Source of the DNA: Lucifuga dentata
Taxonomy: Eukaryota > Chordata > Actinopteri > Ophidiiformes > Bythitidae
Assembly: GCA_014773175.1 (NCBI GenBank)
Contig: VXCM01000421.1
Location: 124,001 to 188,000, forward strand
Reading direction: 5' to 3'
DNA: 64,000 nucleotides
In this document: positions 14,401-27,124 of the stretch, piece by piece
How the letters are laid out: every line of letters begins with the position of its first letter
Position numbering within the stretch: the first letter of the stretch is position 1
The notes under the pieces: generated by a model
The model's input: only the letters and a program-made list of their open reading frames with translations
Database searches by the model: none
Told to the model about the DNA's origin: nothing
Translations under genes and position numbers: made by a program

Positions 14401-15693
14401 ATCCTGGTGATTCAACAGTCAGTTAGCTATATTGTGAAAACTCCATACAGACTTGGTGTATGAATCAGACCTGTAGCAGGACAGATAAGACCACCACTGT
14501 CTGCTATTGCAGAGTGTCTTCAATCTCCCATAATCCCCTTTTCTACAGAAAGCTCACCTCCCTCCATTATTCAACATTTAAGACTCTAAAACCCAAAAGG
14601 AGCCTTGATAATGGAAAATCTTGAGCAGATTTATCAAGATTTTGTCAAAAAAGCTTCCAAAAAAAAAACAAAAAAAAAAAAAAAAANAAAAAAAAAAAAA
14701 AAAACACAGACAACATATGGTAGATTTTAAGATTTTTAAAGGGCACATCTAACATTTTAAAATGTAGTATCAGGCAGTTTTATATCAGATCTGTGCTGTC
14801 CAATATCTCACAGGTTTCAGCTTCAGTTTCAGTCCAATTTAAAGTGTAAACTACACTGAAATGCATACAAGCTTGTTATCTAACTACCTTATCACCAAAT
14901 AATTCACTAATGTCTGAAATGTCAAGGTAACCCTGCTAAACATGCATGCACAGTGGGAACGCTTGACTGTGTTGAGGTTGGGGTTGGTGGTGCCCACAGG
15001 AAAAGCAGAGGTGTTTACATTCAAACAATACCCACTGGGACAAAGGCAGGCCGCTGTTGTGCCCTGGTGTGTGAATGAGAGACATCAAAACAAGTTTGGA
15101 AAGTGGATTTACTCGAGATACGGCATCACAAGTGGTTCCGTTTCACTGACAAGCCCATAATCAAAACATGTAAAGTAAACAGCTTGGAATACTCCACCAT
15201 TAAGTAGATAAACACAATCTCCGTAGGGATTAACTGAGGCAAAGTAGGGAAACTGTTTTAAGACTTTGCGTAAATGTGCCGACAGACAAATCGAGATCCA
15301 ACAAAAAACCATTGTTCTGATTACGTCTTTCAGATCTTTGCCATGTTTTCATGAGGGCGGGAGTCACCGGTTAAATAAGCATAAATCTGTGTGATTACTG
15401 GTACACGGGAGTGCATGCAGGATTCACTCTCTTCTGTCTTGCCAAACACTGCATTAAAACTACTTAAAAGGACTTGGCCCTACTACAACTCTACACTTAA
15501 TCTGTCATTGAACAGGAGAGGTGGGAAGCCTTTCAATATCCTCTGATGTGTTCAAACTCAACTTTTTAAATCCTCACGTGGTGCTCATTTTTAACCAGGT
15601 TAAAATATGATGAGTATGTTGAAAAGTGTCTCTCTTGTTGATCTCATGCTGTTTCTCAGGCTCATCCAGCCAGATGAAATATAAACTAGAAAT

Positions 15694-15710
15694 ACACACA
15701 CACACACACA
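15694..15710. repeat. CA microsatellite (short)
   Basis: About 8 CA units. Confidence 0.9.
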
Positions 15711-15917
15711 GAGTGGGAAAATACTTCCACAAATCTTCGAAACCAACAACCGCAAGGAGACCACCAAGAAATCGCTCAGCAAAACTTGAGTCATTGTACC
15801 GTCTCGCGTTTGTCTCCTTCCCCACCACAGACTCCTCAGCACGGTAAGGAATCGGCCTTCTTGGCTCCACAAGAGGAGCTTTCAGTGCCCCGGGTCAGGC
15901 TGTGTTTATTCTCCTTT

Positions 15918-15925
<8 letters not shown>

Positions 15926-15956
<31 letters not shown>
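15926..15956. repeat. CA microsatellite
   Basis: About 15 CA units following a CT stretch. The short open frames overlapping it are repeat translations. Confidence 0.95.
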
Positions 15957-15958
<2 letters not shown>

Positions 15959-18900
15959 CTTCCACAGCCCCCTCCCAGGCCTGATCCAACACAGACTCCT
16001 CTATATCCTTACAATTCAACCTCTTTTTCAACCCTGCAGTTTACTGGCAAATTCAGCTTTGTGTATGTTGTTGTGCGACTTTTGAGCACGAGTATGTGCG
16101 CAGGTGTGTGGATTTGCTGCATTCATGTCATACTGAAGTTAACGAACTTGAGTTTGGAAGATGGAAGATGCAGAATGGGAAAAGGTGGTCGTATCACATT
16201 CCTTGCTGTAAAGAAAAGCAGGACAAATGGGGGTATTTGAAGAAGAGCCTGATCAATTTTTGAGGTCGATCCTGATAGACACTTGCACAAGAAAAATGGG
16301 GTCATGATATACTGGTTGATGCTATTATTACTTTATATTTTTTTAACATAAATAATGTGTTTGGTTGTGACAACTGCAAAACAGCCTAAAAATGTTTTAT
16401 TATATTCCAAAGTTACTTTTTGCATATCTGCAAACATATATGTCAATACCAGTACGTCAGTGGAAAACCAATATGACCGATATCGCTCTAGTTGATTATT
16501 TCCTATTAAGAGTCACAAAGTGCCACTTAAAGTGACTTTTTTGCACTAAAGGAAACTTTTCAAGAACTTAGGAACTTGTTTTTGTTTTGCACCAAACAAC
16601 TGGTGGTTCCGCTACTATAATTCCTAAACCATTTTTAGCTCCTACTCACCTATTCGCCAGTGGTTCAGAAGCTTGCGAGATCGCTCACTTGCTCTAATTT
16701 CCATAATCTCCACAGGATTTGAAGCATGGCATCAATGCGAGCAAGGAACCATGTAGTTCCTACTCTGGCCAGTTCTGGGTAAAGTAGTTCGTAATTTAGC
16801 TCTGAACTTTATTTCTGAAAGCATTTTAGGTTAATGCATGTGGTTATACAGCTGCAGATCCATCAATGAATGCAGTCTAAGTGATAAAAAATGGCAATTT
16901 TCAGTTAGCTCAAGCCGAATGCTACACTCATACAATCAGATCTTTAAAAAAAAAAAAAAAATTAAATCTCACAAACTGTCAACAATTCACCATAAGGCTG
17001 TGGACATTCAAACAACTTAAACATTCTCACACTTGCAATTAAATATCACGTTTACCTTCTTCCAATGATGTAAAGAAGCCGAGTTTAATTATTTAATTGT
17101 TTTTAAATTACTTTGTTCGTCTGAGTTAAGTGCAAATTTACGACAGAACATCTTTTTTTTTTTTTTTTTTTTNTTTTTTTTTTTTTTTTTTTAATTGACA
17201 TAGAAAATCAAAAGTCAAAGTTTTAGACAGTGATGAGTCGGTCTGGAGTATATTTCTAACAACTTTCTCAAACTTGCTCTCACTCCTAAAAAATGAAGTA
17301 CAACCTCTCACTCCCACTTTCTATTTCTGTCCGTCTCCCGTCTGCCAACTCTCTCCGTCAGCCCTCTATTTCAATGAATCTTTCTCTGGACTTTTTTCAC
17401 AAGCAGACTCCATCTCAAGTTTTTCTGTATATCCCATCTTTGATTATATGTTTCTGTCTTTTTCACTCTGCTGACTTTATTGACCTGCTTTCTCAATTTA
17501 AGCTTCCAGATCTATCCCCTCCCATCTCTCTCAGTCATCCTTTTTCATTACCAGGCAATATCTATTTTTCATTTTCCTGATACTTCTTTGTGACTCCCCT
17601 CTCCTCGATTAGGGGATTATCCCTCTTCTCCATCGAGAGCTTTCTTAACTGATGAAGTATTTTTCTATCATACTTCCTATATGCGGCAACCTTTTGCTCT
17701 TTGTGTCACTTAGCCTCTAACCCCGTTTTCACTGCTGTCATGACTCTTTATAGTTAAATTATATGCAAGGATCTTTCCCATCTGACCCATTTTCTCAATT
17801 TCTCACTCGCATTCCATTTCATTTTTTTTCCCCTGCCATTGTTATGATGAGAAGTGTGTGTATATTCAGCTTGCAGCAGTGTTGTACAGTTAAAAGTGGG
17901 ACACACTGACAAGAAGAGTCACCACATCAGTTTCACATCAACAGCTGCCTAACCCACAGGTCCTACACAAGGGTGGGAAAATCTCACCAGCCACCAACCA
18001 AATTCTGAGAACAGAGGGCTTTGACTATTTTAGGTTGTTTGAGTTTGGAGGGCTCATTTCTCTTCTGAAGCTCCAGCTTTTAAGGCGAAATAATGAAAAG
18101 TTTCTACCAAATTTTGGAAACCATTTGCCACAAATAAGTTTGTTCTCTGTAATTAACCCCGACCTTTAGCCCACAGGGAGAGCTGCAGCAAATCATTTTG
18201 ATTGCTTAAACATGCCCCATCAAATATTTTAAATATAAATCCTGGTAAATGTATCCTTTGTCTAGTGTTGCCAAGGGTCAGAGGGTATAAAATGTATTAA
18301 AAAAGAAAAAAGAAATGTCATAGTGAGCACACAAGACCCTCATAATTCACTACATATAAATGACAAGCATTCATGATCCGCGGAACTGAGATTTCATTTA
18401 ATTTACTAACTCAGACTCATTAAAAATAACATTAGAGAGGGACAGAAAGTACAATTTTGACTGCCGCATAACACAAAACGATGACGACAATGATATATCT
18501 TCAGGGAAAATGCATTATTTCAGTAACACCAATGACTTCAAAGAGACTTTACTAAATGCTGACATTTTTGCTTTCAAAATGTACTTTGGTTCTTCGCTCT
18601 CAGTTTTGGACAATGATGAAACCAATGATGAGAGGCAATTGGCAGAGATTCGAGTGATTGTTGTAGATCGATCAACGTTATTGAGTGAGTTTTCTGACGA
18701 TGAGCCCTCAGGCCTCTGTCAAAATAATCCTACTTTAAAACTGGTTTTTAACCTTTGTTGTGGGTGAGCACGTATGTTTAACATGTTTTAAGAGAGCATT
18801 AGCAGGAATGAAAGACCAACTTCTTTCTTTCTTTATAATAACAGATTATTATAGCAACTACAAGCAGGAGGGGGTCTGTGCTATGATTATGGGTATGACA

Positions 18901-19109
18901 CTGAACTGAGTACTCATAATCCACAGGATGATGTCAAAGCTATAACTTCTCTACGAAGTCACGTACACAAAGAAGCACAACTGAAGAAAAATAATCACCT
19001 GTCTCATTTATTTCACAGTTGATTGATTTCTCCAGTCATATTTTAAAGCAACTGAACATCTAAAGTTTTAATAATTTCATTAAATTTATGAGTGCAAAGC
19101 TCATGTTTA

Positions 19110-19785
19110 AATGCTTAAACTCCACAGGTGCTGTGCGACGCGGTGAGTCCTCTCTGGGTTTCTGGCTCGGTTACTCGTGTGTGTTACTCGGAAATTGTAA
19201 AGTAGCATTTTGCAAAACCTTCTTTGGACAGACGGCTTTCTCTGTTCAGGGGTTCACATCTGGAACTCACTACCTGCAGAGTTTAAACTGGATCATAACT
19301 GCGACCATTTTAAATCTAAGCTGAAACAATATTTCAAGAGTAGTCAAGATTGCAATCATGGGTGATGAGGCGTCTTTTGTTTTGTCTGTGTTCCAAGGAT
19401 TTTATCATTTGATAAACTTTGTATATTCTCTGGTTTTATTGCTTTAGTTTGATGACTAGAGTAAGTATTTATATTGCCTCTTACTGTGTTATATTACAGG
19501 CTATGTATTTGGTTTCATTGTTTTACTTTGGCTACTTGTAAAAGTGTTTATATTATCTAATGTATACAGTAATTTAATACTGTATTATACTGTAGGCTAC
19601 GCATTTCTGCCAAAGCTCGTCTAGGGACAAGCTTTGCAAATTAGCCTGGGCTGTAAATGCTGTGATATGTGGCATTAGTTGATTCTGTAAATATATTGTC
19701 CGCCTGTACAGTCCCTATTAAATAAACATGTAAATAAATAAAAATACAAAAAAAAAAAAAAAAAANAAAAAAAAAAAAAAAAAGT
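19110..19785 (+). mobile_element. 5'-truncated LINE (non-LTR retrotransposon) 3' end
   Basis: Around 19185-19345 the plus strand, with one frame change, encodes VAFCKTFFGQTAFSVQG, then a segment like W-NSLPAEFKLD and FKSKLKQYFKSS. This is the usual carboxy end of fish LINE reverse-transcriptase proteins. It is followed by a 3' UTR with TTGCAAATTAGCCTGGGCTG, a TTAAATAAACATGTAAATAAATAAA tail and a poly(A) run broken by an N at 19766. The reverse-transcriptase core is missing. Confidence 0.7.
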
Positions 19786-20493
19786 CTAGTTGATCATACA
19801 TCACACAGGACTGAGCTTATAAGGGGATGTCAAACTGGAACTGTCCAAGAAATGCGATTGGTGCTTTGTTGTCTTAATTTACAAAACCACACTGTGTATC
19901 AATATTAATGATACTGATAAAGAATAAATTATAATATCAATAAATTCCCCAGCAATATAGTACAAAGTTATTATTTTCTTAGGCTCCTTTGGACTTCAAG
20001 TATGATTGAAAACATTATGATGGTTCTGATTGGTTCAACTAAATTTTAAATTGCCACATGAGACTCTAGAAAACCTCCACTCAACAGATTTAGCTGAGTT
20101 TTATTAAGAGCCTGTTTTGATTTATGATCAGTCCAAAATTCTGACTATTTTGCCAAGAAGGACTTTGTTCTTTCAAAGATAAACTATTTAATTACCCTCA
20201 CTTTAAAAAAATCATGAAGAACACTAATCTTTACCCCGAGCAGTTAGAAAAAGTGACCATGAAAACTGAATACAGACCATTTAAAAATGTGTGTATATTT
20301 GCTAACTAGCTCCTTATGAATCACATGCTTTGCATAGCCAGCAGCTACAGCTAGCCAGGTTTCATGCAAATTATCAGCACAGTCAAAATCTTTGACCAAT
20401 CAGACTGCATGTCTGAAAATACTGGTTTTATAATAAGTACTGTAAAAGTACTCTGTGTCATTTCCTTTAGCTTCTGACGCAGACAGACCCGCC

Positions 20494-20495
<2 letters not shown>

Positions 20496-20548
<53 letters not shown>
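20496..20548. repeat. GT microsatellite
   Basis: About 26 GT units. The minus-strand open frames with threonine-histidine runs here are repeat translations. Confidence 0.95.
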
Positions 20549-20549
<1 letters not shown>

Positions 20550-22805
20550 ACTGAAATGAAATGCAAAGGGCGGGTGTGTGTGATGTATCCTGTCCCAACA
20601 ACGCAATGGTGCCATGAGCAACACCGGAGACACATGAAGACAAGAAGGAAGAAGCAGGACCTGTGATATATCTCCATGTATGTATGAAATATAAATTGCC
20701 TGACATATACCAGTTAATAAGTGTATGACACACATATATAGTATACAGCCATTCACATACACACACAGAAACACACACACACATGCGCAGGTCTAGTTTC
20801 TGCTCTTGTTCTCACAGTTTTCAGTGACCTACATCTTCTTCCACAATCAGTTAATACAAGAATGAAATGCCTCAAACCAAAAGGCATCAGTTTCACAGTG
20901 TAAACGCACTGATGGCATTTTATACTCTTACAACGCTTAAAGAAGTATTTCTTCATTTTTTTTTTTGTAGGACAAAAATATGTTGTTTTGTACGTCTACC
21001 TCTAGTTTAGGTTTAGCTCTTTATTTTTTAATTTAATGTTAAATGTACGTTATATGCAGTTAATTTGATATAAAATTACAAATTAGATGCATGGAAATAA
21101 TAAAACAAGAGAAATTCTGGCAAATCAAATGTACGCTTCATGTTTACTTTGATGAATAGTCCAGCTTATGCACGCGTGTGGAAGCCATTCTTCATACTGT
21201 GCAGAATGAATGGGAGCAAATGTCCTTCCAAGGGAACAAAACAAGCCCTGACATCTCAGTATACAATCTGTGCATCAGGAATGTTAGAAACATGTAAAGA
21301 TGGTGTTGGACATGCACCATATTTTCCTGGTTAGATTCTGACTGGGGAACTTTATGTCCTCATGTTTGCTGCCAAATAAAGTCAAAAATTCCACGACATA
21401 GTCCTAAATAAAAGAAAACGTTCAACCTGGGCAACTGGCACATACAAAAAATAATTCAGCGGTGTTATCCTTTAACTTGCACTTGTTGAGCTGCGTCAGC
21501 ACTGAGCAAACCGCCTCCTCGCTCATTCTCCTGAAACACACACAGCCTCCTTTTCAACTTATTCCTTTGTAGGGGCTCCAGGAACACAGCATCAACCACA
21601 GGCCAGTCTGGATCTCATGTTCTGTTCAGAGCGGCTCGTCTGCTTGCTCAGAAAGCAACTAGTCACCGCTGTGTTTCTCTTTCTATCCCTCCTGTGCTTT
21701 CTCTCTCCCTCGCTTCCCGCCTTCCCCAGAGATCCTGTGGCTTTGTAATGGTTGGAATTCCCATAAATGTCCTATTCATACCGGGCACAGCCATGGCCGC
21801 CATAAATCACCCGGCGTGATTTGTTGTCTGTTAACAGCAGAGCGTCTGGATGGCAAGGAGAGAGATATGCGAGCAGGAAAGAGCTGGAGAGAGCCTGAAG
21901 AAAATGGAAAAGGTTTATGGGGCCAAAACCTGTGGTGGAAGAGATTACCCACTGAGCCAAACACCTGCATGAGGCAGAACAACCCACAGTGCCTCTGCAA
22001 CATCTACATCCAAGGAATTCAGCTCTCAACCACAGGGAACTTCTACACACACAACTGTGGATAAAATTATTTACCTGATTATTTGCCTGGACAATTCATA
22101 ATCTTGTTAATTAGTTTTGCTCATTTTAAAATACACACAAACTAAACTACTTATTTACAAATCACATCTTGTTTTCCAAATGAAATCAAATCTGGGTTGT
22201 TTATAAGCAGGTTTATGATATCACCTTCATGTAGCAGATGTGACACTGAAGGAACAAACCATGATTATTCCTCTTTCTTGCAGCACCACAAAGCAGCTCA
22301 GCCACTGACGTCAAATAAAAAAAAAAAAAAAANAAAAAAAAAAAAAAAGTTTGCTTCCACTGACAGACTAAATTTAGGCACCTTACCAAGCCAAAGTCAC
22401 AGATCTGCATGACTGCTATGACTGTATCATATCAAATGTTTGAGGACTAAACACGGATGTTTCGATTTGTTCGACTCTGTATAAAAGCCCTTTCTGAAAG
22501 GTGAGAAAGAGCCTTTCCACTTTCCACGTGCACACAAATAAACAGAGGATCAGAGCCAAAAGGGGCCTTTCAGTGGCATCATGCAAAGCTAACTAGATTT
22601 TAAAACTGTTTTGTTTTTTTTGTTTTTTTAAACTCAGATAGTGCTTTGAAAAGTGCTTGCACTTCAAAACTATGACCAGCAGCTGAACATGAGAGGGAGA
22701 ACAACGTGAGCTATTTTTGGGCAGAAAGCGTAACTAAAGCAATGACAAGCCAGCTGTGTTTCCACAGCTTCATGGAGGGAGGAGGCAGACCAAGCGGGAA
22801 GGGAA

Positions 22806-22837
22806 GGAGGAGGAGGAGGAGGAGGAGGAGGAGGAGA
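22806..22837. repeat. GAG trinucleotide repeat
   Basis: About 10 GAG units, translated as a glutamate run in a plus-strand frame with no other coding signal. Confidence 0.9.
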
Positions 22838-22939
22838 AAATAGCAGTGATTAAAGTCAGTGGCTTCATTCAGACTAAAGTTTACACAAACTACCTCCTGG
22901 CTTTACTCATAATCCCTCTGATGGAAATCTATGGCGTTA

Positions 22940-23112
22940 TGTTTTGTTTAGTAAAAATATATTTGCAAAAAGAACACAGAGACATAAAACTGTTTCCCAA
23001 ACTTCTAAAAGAGCAAATATATTTACTTTTACTAAAATTCTGTTTAGTAAAAATATATTTGCAGGCCCAGAATGTGGAGCCATAAAATTATTTCTCAAAT
23101 TTGTAAAGGAAC
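22940..23112. repeat. about 98-bp tandem duplication with an internal inverted copy
   Basis: TTTAGTAAAAATATATTTGC occurs at about 22947 and again at about 23045. Each is followed by related sequence (CATAAAACTGTTTCCCAAAC against CATAAAATTATTTCTCAAAT). Between them, CAAATATATTTACTTTTACT at about 23013 is the same motif inverted. The 109-codon open frame here is a result of the repetition. Confidence 0.65.
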
Positions 23113-23248
23113 AGCACACAGAATCATGGAGCCATGGCCTCAACTACCTCAGCAAAGCTTTATCCCAATTTTTTTCCTACAACTCTGATCTTAGTACTGT
23201 CTCATGACTAAATATTATATTTGTCAGCTATTGACCTATATTGGTTTA

Positions 23249-23249
23249 T

Positions 23250-23300
<51 letters not shown>
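23249..23300. repeat. GATA tetranucleotide microsatellite
   Basis: About 12 uninterrupted AGAT/GATA units lie 640 bp inside rapgef6 intron 1. Confidence 0.95.
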
Positions 23301-23943
23301 GCAATATATACCTATCACAGATGTATCTCCAGTACATTGCCAAATGCTTGCAGATTAAAAAACAACAAAAAACTACATTTAGGCTACACTTTTATGAATA
23401 TTAATAATAATATATGATAACAATATAATAATACATGTTGTATTTGTTTTTAGTATTTAGCATGAAGTTCAAGCAATACTTCCTGTACAAAATTATCTTT
23501 TATCTAGTGTAACTGACATGCTTGATATCTTCGTCACAACTTTTTTAAGAAATTCGAGGGATTTTTGCCGAAAAATGTTTACATTTATGCAAATAGGAAA
23601 TAACGGCAGAATCAGTCAAGAGCTTTGGTAAACTAAAACTGATTATTAAAAATGAAGACAGTGAAATTTATTCGTATTTTGGTGAAGACCCCATATGTTA
23701 CCTGAACCCAACTGTAGGTACTACTGATTAAGTGTATCATATATTTAGTATGAGAACGACTTTCTCAGCTTAAAGTTAAATCTTTATTAATGTTACAGTC
23801 CGAGGTGGTTGAAATCAGCTAGCTGGCATGTGAAGGTATTTCTACAACAGGTACACAGAGGGAAACCTTTCCAACTGAAGCAAGTTTGACTTTAGGTAGC
23901 ATTAGCACAGCGAAGCTAATGACGGTAAGATAGTTTTGTTTAC

Positions 23944-24018
23944 CTCTGCGGTCCGTAGTGAGGGCGGTTTCTTCAGAGCGTGTTTGAAAGAACTTTCCAT
24001 TGCTCCAGTCATTTTCAT
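23944..24018 (-). CDS. rapgef6: rapgef6 first coding exon (Rap guanine nucleotide exchange factor 6)
   Basis: The minus strand from ATG at 24018-24016 reads 25 codons and ends in ...CGCAGAG followed by a GTAAAC donor at 23943. The peptide contains HALKKPPSLRTAE, which matches the RAPGEF6 amino terminus as I recall it in human (ALRKKPPERTPE, continued in exon 2 by DLNTIYSYLHG). The frame is closed upstream by TGA at 24090-24088, and 24018 is the first ATG after it. ATGs at 24012 and 24000 are in the same frame and could also serve. RAPGEF6 is an exchange factor for Rap1 and Rap2, with cyclic-nucleotide-binding-like, REM, PDZ, Ras-association and RasGEF domains, all encoded by later exons outside this window. 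FNIP1 and RAPGEF6 are tandem neighbours in mammals, which supports the call. Confidence 0.78.
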
Positions 24019-24440
24019 AACTTCCCAAACCGCCTTAAATCGGCTTCTCCTCTCGTTAACCTCACTTTCACTTCTTCTAGCTTTTCTTCAACTACACAAA
24101 GTCATATCTCCGTTGTTCAAGTCTGGTCGAGCCGAGCATGAAAAACGTTTATATTCCTGCAAACACACTGGGACCAGGAGCTCCTTCTCAGGGCGAAAAA
24201 AAAAAAAACTAACTCCACTTTCATAAAACGTCACTTTACTTCGCGTCCGAGGAAAAGCAGATCCCACCAAATTGTGAAAGAATATCAAACATGTAGGACG
24301 TTTTGTTATCAATTCTGTACATGTTTGGAATAAGGAAAGCGATAATTAGCGTTAGATCTAGTAGTTCAGATTTAGAGCCCTCCTCCTCTGATCCTGAACG
24401 CACCGAGCTGACGACATCTGTCTGAGCGGACAGGATGTTG
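24019..24440 (-). promoter_or_regulatory. rapgef6: probable rapgef6 5' UTR and promoter
   Basis: The segment upstream of the rapgef6 ATG is visibly richer in CpG than the surrounding AT-rich DNA, for example around 24031-24055, 24125-24140, 24190-24250 and 24385-24430. No TATA box at a convincing spacing was seen. The start of transcription cannot be fixed from sequence alone. The call rests on position and base composition. Confidence 0.4.
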
Positions 24441-24904
24441 CGTTAAAGTGCTGTCGGATATTTGATACATTAAGGACAGACGCGCCATAAATAATAAGAG
24501 CTTGATTAGATAATGTCAAGCCCATTTGCCAGAAAACTAGAGATGGAAAATTAAGAATAAAAACAATAATATTAAATAAAATTAAGGAGACATTACTCAT
24601 ATTATTACTACAGTCACAATTTAGACTTTTCTACATTTATTCTCTTCATATTTTATTGTCTTTGAAGTGTGAATTTGTGAGTATCTGTATGCAGAAGTAT
24701 GGGTATACACGTGTTAGTAGTAGTATTTTGCACATGTATTCAGGTTTAAGCAGGTCTTTTAAATCGCCTGACATAACGTTTATATTTCTGTTGGGCTGCT
24801 GTATGAGGGGGACAATAAAGTAATGAATTTTGAATTAAAGCAACACAAAGACAAAACAAAATTAACTTACTCATGATTTACTAGGACTTTCTAAAGCTCT
24901 TTTT

Positions 24905-25145
24905 TATGTTTATTTGCCCATGGTAGGTTCACTGATACACATTTATCCACATCTGGAAAGAACGGTACAGCTGCTGGCTTTTGTACTGGCCAAACAGAGA
25001 GGAGCAGTGTTGCGGGTTAAGTGCCTTGCTCAAGTGCACTTCAATGGATGCCACCCAGATTTCTCCTGTCATCTTAGGATTCAACCAGTGAATTTCAGTT
25101 ACAAGTTTGAAATCCGCCACTTATCTCTTAAATATTTCACAGTTT
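24905..25145 (-). mobile_element. tRNA-derived SINE-like fragment
   Basis: The plus strand contains GGGTTAAGTGCCTTGCTCAA at about 25015 and, about 60 bp on, GGATTCAACCAGTGAATTTC followed by a GTTACAAG-like segment. This combination is a signature I know from abundant fish SINE-type repeats, in which the second motif is the reverse complement of a tRNA box-B region. That places the tRNA-like head on the minus strand. The copy is diverged and its ends are approximate. Confidence 0.5.
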
Positions 25146-25375
25146 AGCATAAATGAGTTAAGACATCTGTCTGAGTGGACCCCCCCCCCCCCCNCACACA
25201 CACACACACACACACACACTCCCCATTTCCTCAAGTGTAGAGTAGTCAGATTACTAAAATGCAAGTAAACGCACACAAGTCAACTCAGACTGTATGTCTT
25301 CAGGTTTAGTAGGACATCAAACATCTCATTCCTGCTCCTTCTTTCTTTTTCTGTAATAATGGTATAATAGATGAC

Positions 25376-25510
25376 TGACTGTGAATGCAAAAAGCTACAA
25401 CAGTGCAGACACTGCTGCACTTTTCCCATTTTTTTCTGTACANTGACTGTGAATGCAAAAAGCTACAACAGTGCAGACACTGCTGCACTTTTCCCATTTT
25501 TTTCTGTACA
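25376..25510. other. assembly duplicate around N25443
   Basis: The 67 bases at 25376-25442 recur exactly at 25444-25510 with one N between. This is the pattern of two contig ends that overlap but were not merged. Confidence 0.9.
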
Positions 25511-26340
25511 GATTAAATGATTGAGTTAATCATTCTGAGTTTTAGTGCATTTTTTTTCTCATCACCTAAAAGTCATAAAGGGAGACAATGAGGTAATGAT
25601 ATTCAGATTTGCTGCCAGTGTATTTGTCAGGACACTCCTTCCTTTATTGAATAACTGCACAATGTTCACCTTTTTTTTTAACCTCCTGTGCTCTGAGGAG
25701 GGTGGAGTCACTGCCAGTTCAAGTGGTAAATTCATAGCAGGGTAAAAACATTACAGAAAAGAGATAATAAATACTAATCTAAAGCAAATTAATTTAAAAA
25801 AAAACTTGCTTATAGTTATTATTTTGAAGCAACCTTTCAGTCCATTATGCAACATTACATATCAGACTAAAATCCTAAAATGGGATGGGGAAAAACCAAT
25901 AAGGCAGAAAAAAATCAAAGCCTCTTGTGCACGCTGCCTAGAGGAGAAAAAAAACCTGGAGCCACTCCATTAAATCAGAGCCAAGCCTGTGGATTCACAA
26001 AAAGCTTGTTTGAAGTATGCCTGCTTATGTTCATTGTCTCCTAAAAAGTAGAAACCACAATATGTGCTTATATCCCTTGTGAGTCACTCTGGGTTTTATC
26101 ACAGTCAGCACTACAGTCCCAGTGTGTTTTCCACTCTTTTTTCACACATAAATTACTAAATTTGAAATGTGACTCTTTCATCTTTTGTTTTAAGTTCTGA
26201 TAAATTATTTTATATTCACAAATGAAGATTTTAACTGTTCCAAGAATTGACATAAGTTAGATTCNCCCCCCCCCCCTTTTTTTTTCTTTGAATTGATGAC
26301 AGAAACTATTCAGACAGACTCAAAAATTCTCATCAGCATC

Positions 26341-26346
26341 TTTATT
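26341..26346 (-). terminator. candidate fnip1 polyadenylation signal AATAAA
   Basis: The minus strand reads GTGCAATAAAGATGCTGATG here, a canonical AATAAA followed by a GT/T-containing stretch. It is the last strong signal before the intergenic region. A transcript end would be expected 10-25 nt further left. Confidence 0.5.
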
Positions 26347-27124
26347 GCACAACATTCCCATAAAATTGGGAAAAAATAATCAGAGGGAGACAGTTTTTAA
26401 AGACATTCTGTACAGGTAAATGGAAATAAACTGAGTATGTACAATTTACATGAACCGTTACACATACCATAGCCAACTAAATAATTTATTCATGTACAAA
26501 GAGGGAAAGCAGATATGAATTCATACCATTTACAATATAATAGCAGGGTTGTACAAAATGTAGGCTGATACATTAGAGCATTTTTCATACAGAAACAAGC
26601 ATGTATATCAATTTTACCAGCAAAAGTTTCTCCGGACACCTGTGATGCATTAATTCCACATTAAGACTTATATTCAATGTGTGATTTGAGTTTAAAATAG
26701 AAACAAAACTATGGGGAGTTCTGAATTCTGCTTCTTATAGTAACGTAAGCCATCTGCGGCATATTAGATCAACATATATGTATAGCTCATCAACAGACTC
26801 TATACAGACACAGTATTCGAGAGACGCTTAAGCCAGCCTTGTCTTTAAGATCAATACGTATGTGGGATTTGTCGCACAACTTTCTCAGCAAAAGCCACTG
26901 ACAAGCTGAATGAGGCTCATTCACTGTCTCCATCTTACAGTTTAATGTAGATATGCATACATCTGAAGCTCAGTGTTCCTGTCTGCTTTTGACAGGAACA
27001 GAGATAATACAAATGAAATTTTAGTTACGGTATTCATCAGCCACAACATTAAAACTACCTGCCTAATATTGTGTAGGTCCCCCTTGTACCATCAAAACAG
27101 CTCTGAGGCATAGACTTGTCGAGG

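Larger units (their letters stand above)
1..23943 (-). other. rapgef6: rapgef6 intron 1 (partial), no coding exon recognised
   Basis: This stretch lies downstream, in minus-strand sense, of the rapgef6 first coding exon and starts at its GT donor (23943-23942). I looked on the minus strand for the expected next exon, which should begin Asp-Leu-Asn-Thr-Ile-Tyr-Ser-Tyr-Leu-His-Gly-Met-Glu, and did not find it, so the intron probably continues left of position 1. The open frames here are short, and many run through CT, CA or GT repeats. Contents that can be named are listed separately: a dispersed repeat, one MITE, a 16-bp minisatellite, a LINE tail, a GATA array, poly(A)/poly(T) runs broken by N, and a CATTCC cluster. 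A large first intron also fits mammalian RAPGEF6. Confidence 0.6.
24441..26324. other. intergenic region between fnip1 3' end and rapgef6 promoter
   Basis: About 1.9 kb separates the inferred fnip1 poly(A) site from the rapgef6 5' region. It holds a tRNA-derived SINE-like fragment (about 24905-25145), a C-run and CA-run around an N at 25194, an unmerged assembly duplicate at 25376-25510 and an N at 26265. I see no coding exon here. If fnip1 uses a more distal poly(A) site, part of this would be 3' UTR instead. Confidence 0.5.

Noticed and set aside
16500..16800. Possible degraded transposon with repeated AGGAACT/AGTTCCT motifs
   Set aside because: The motifs recur, but I could not define ends, inverted repeats or a coding remnant.
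20351..20784. Three overlapping minus-strand frames of 78-126 codons
   Set aside because: They are translations of a GT/CA microsatellite and flanking DNA.
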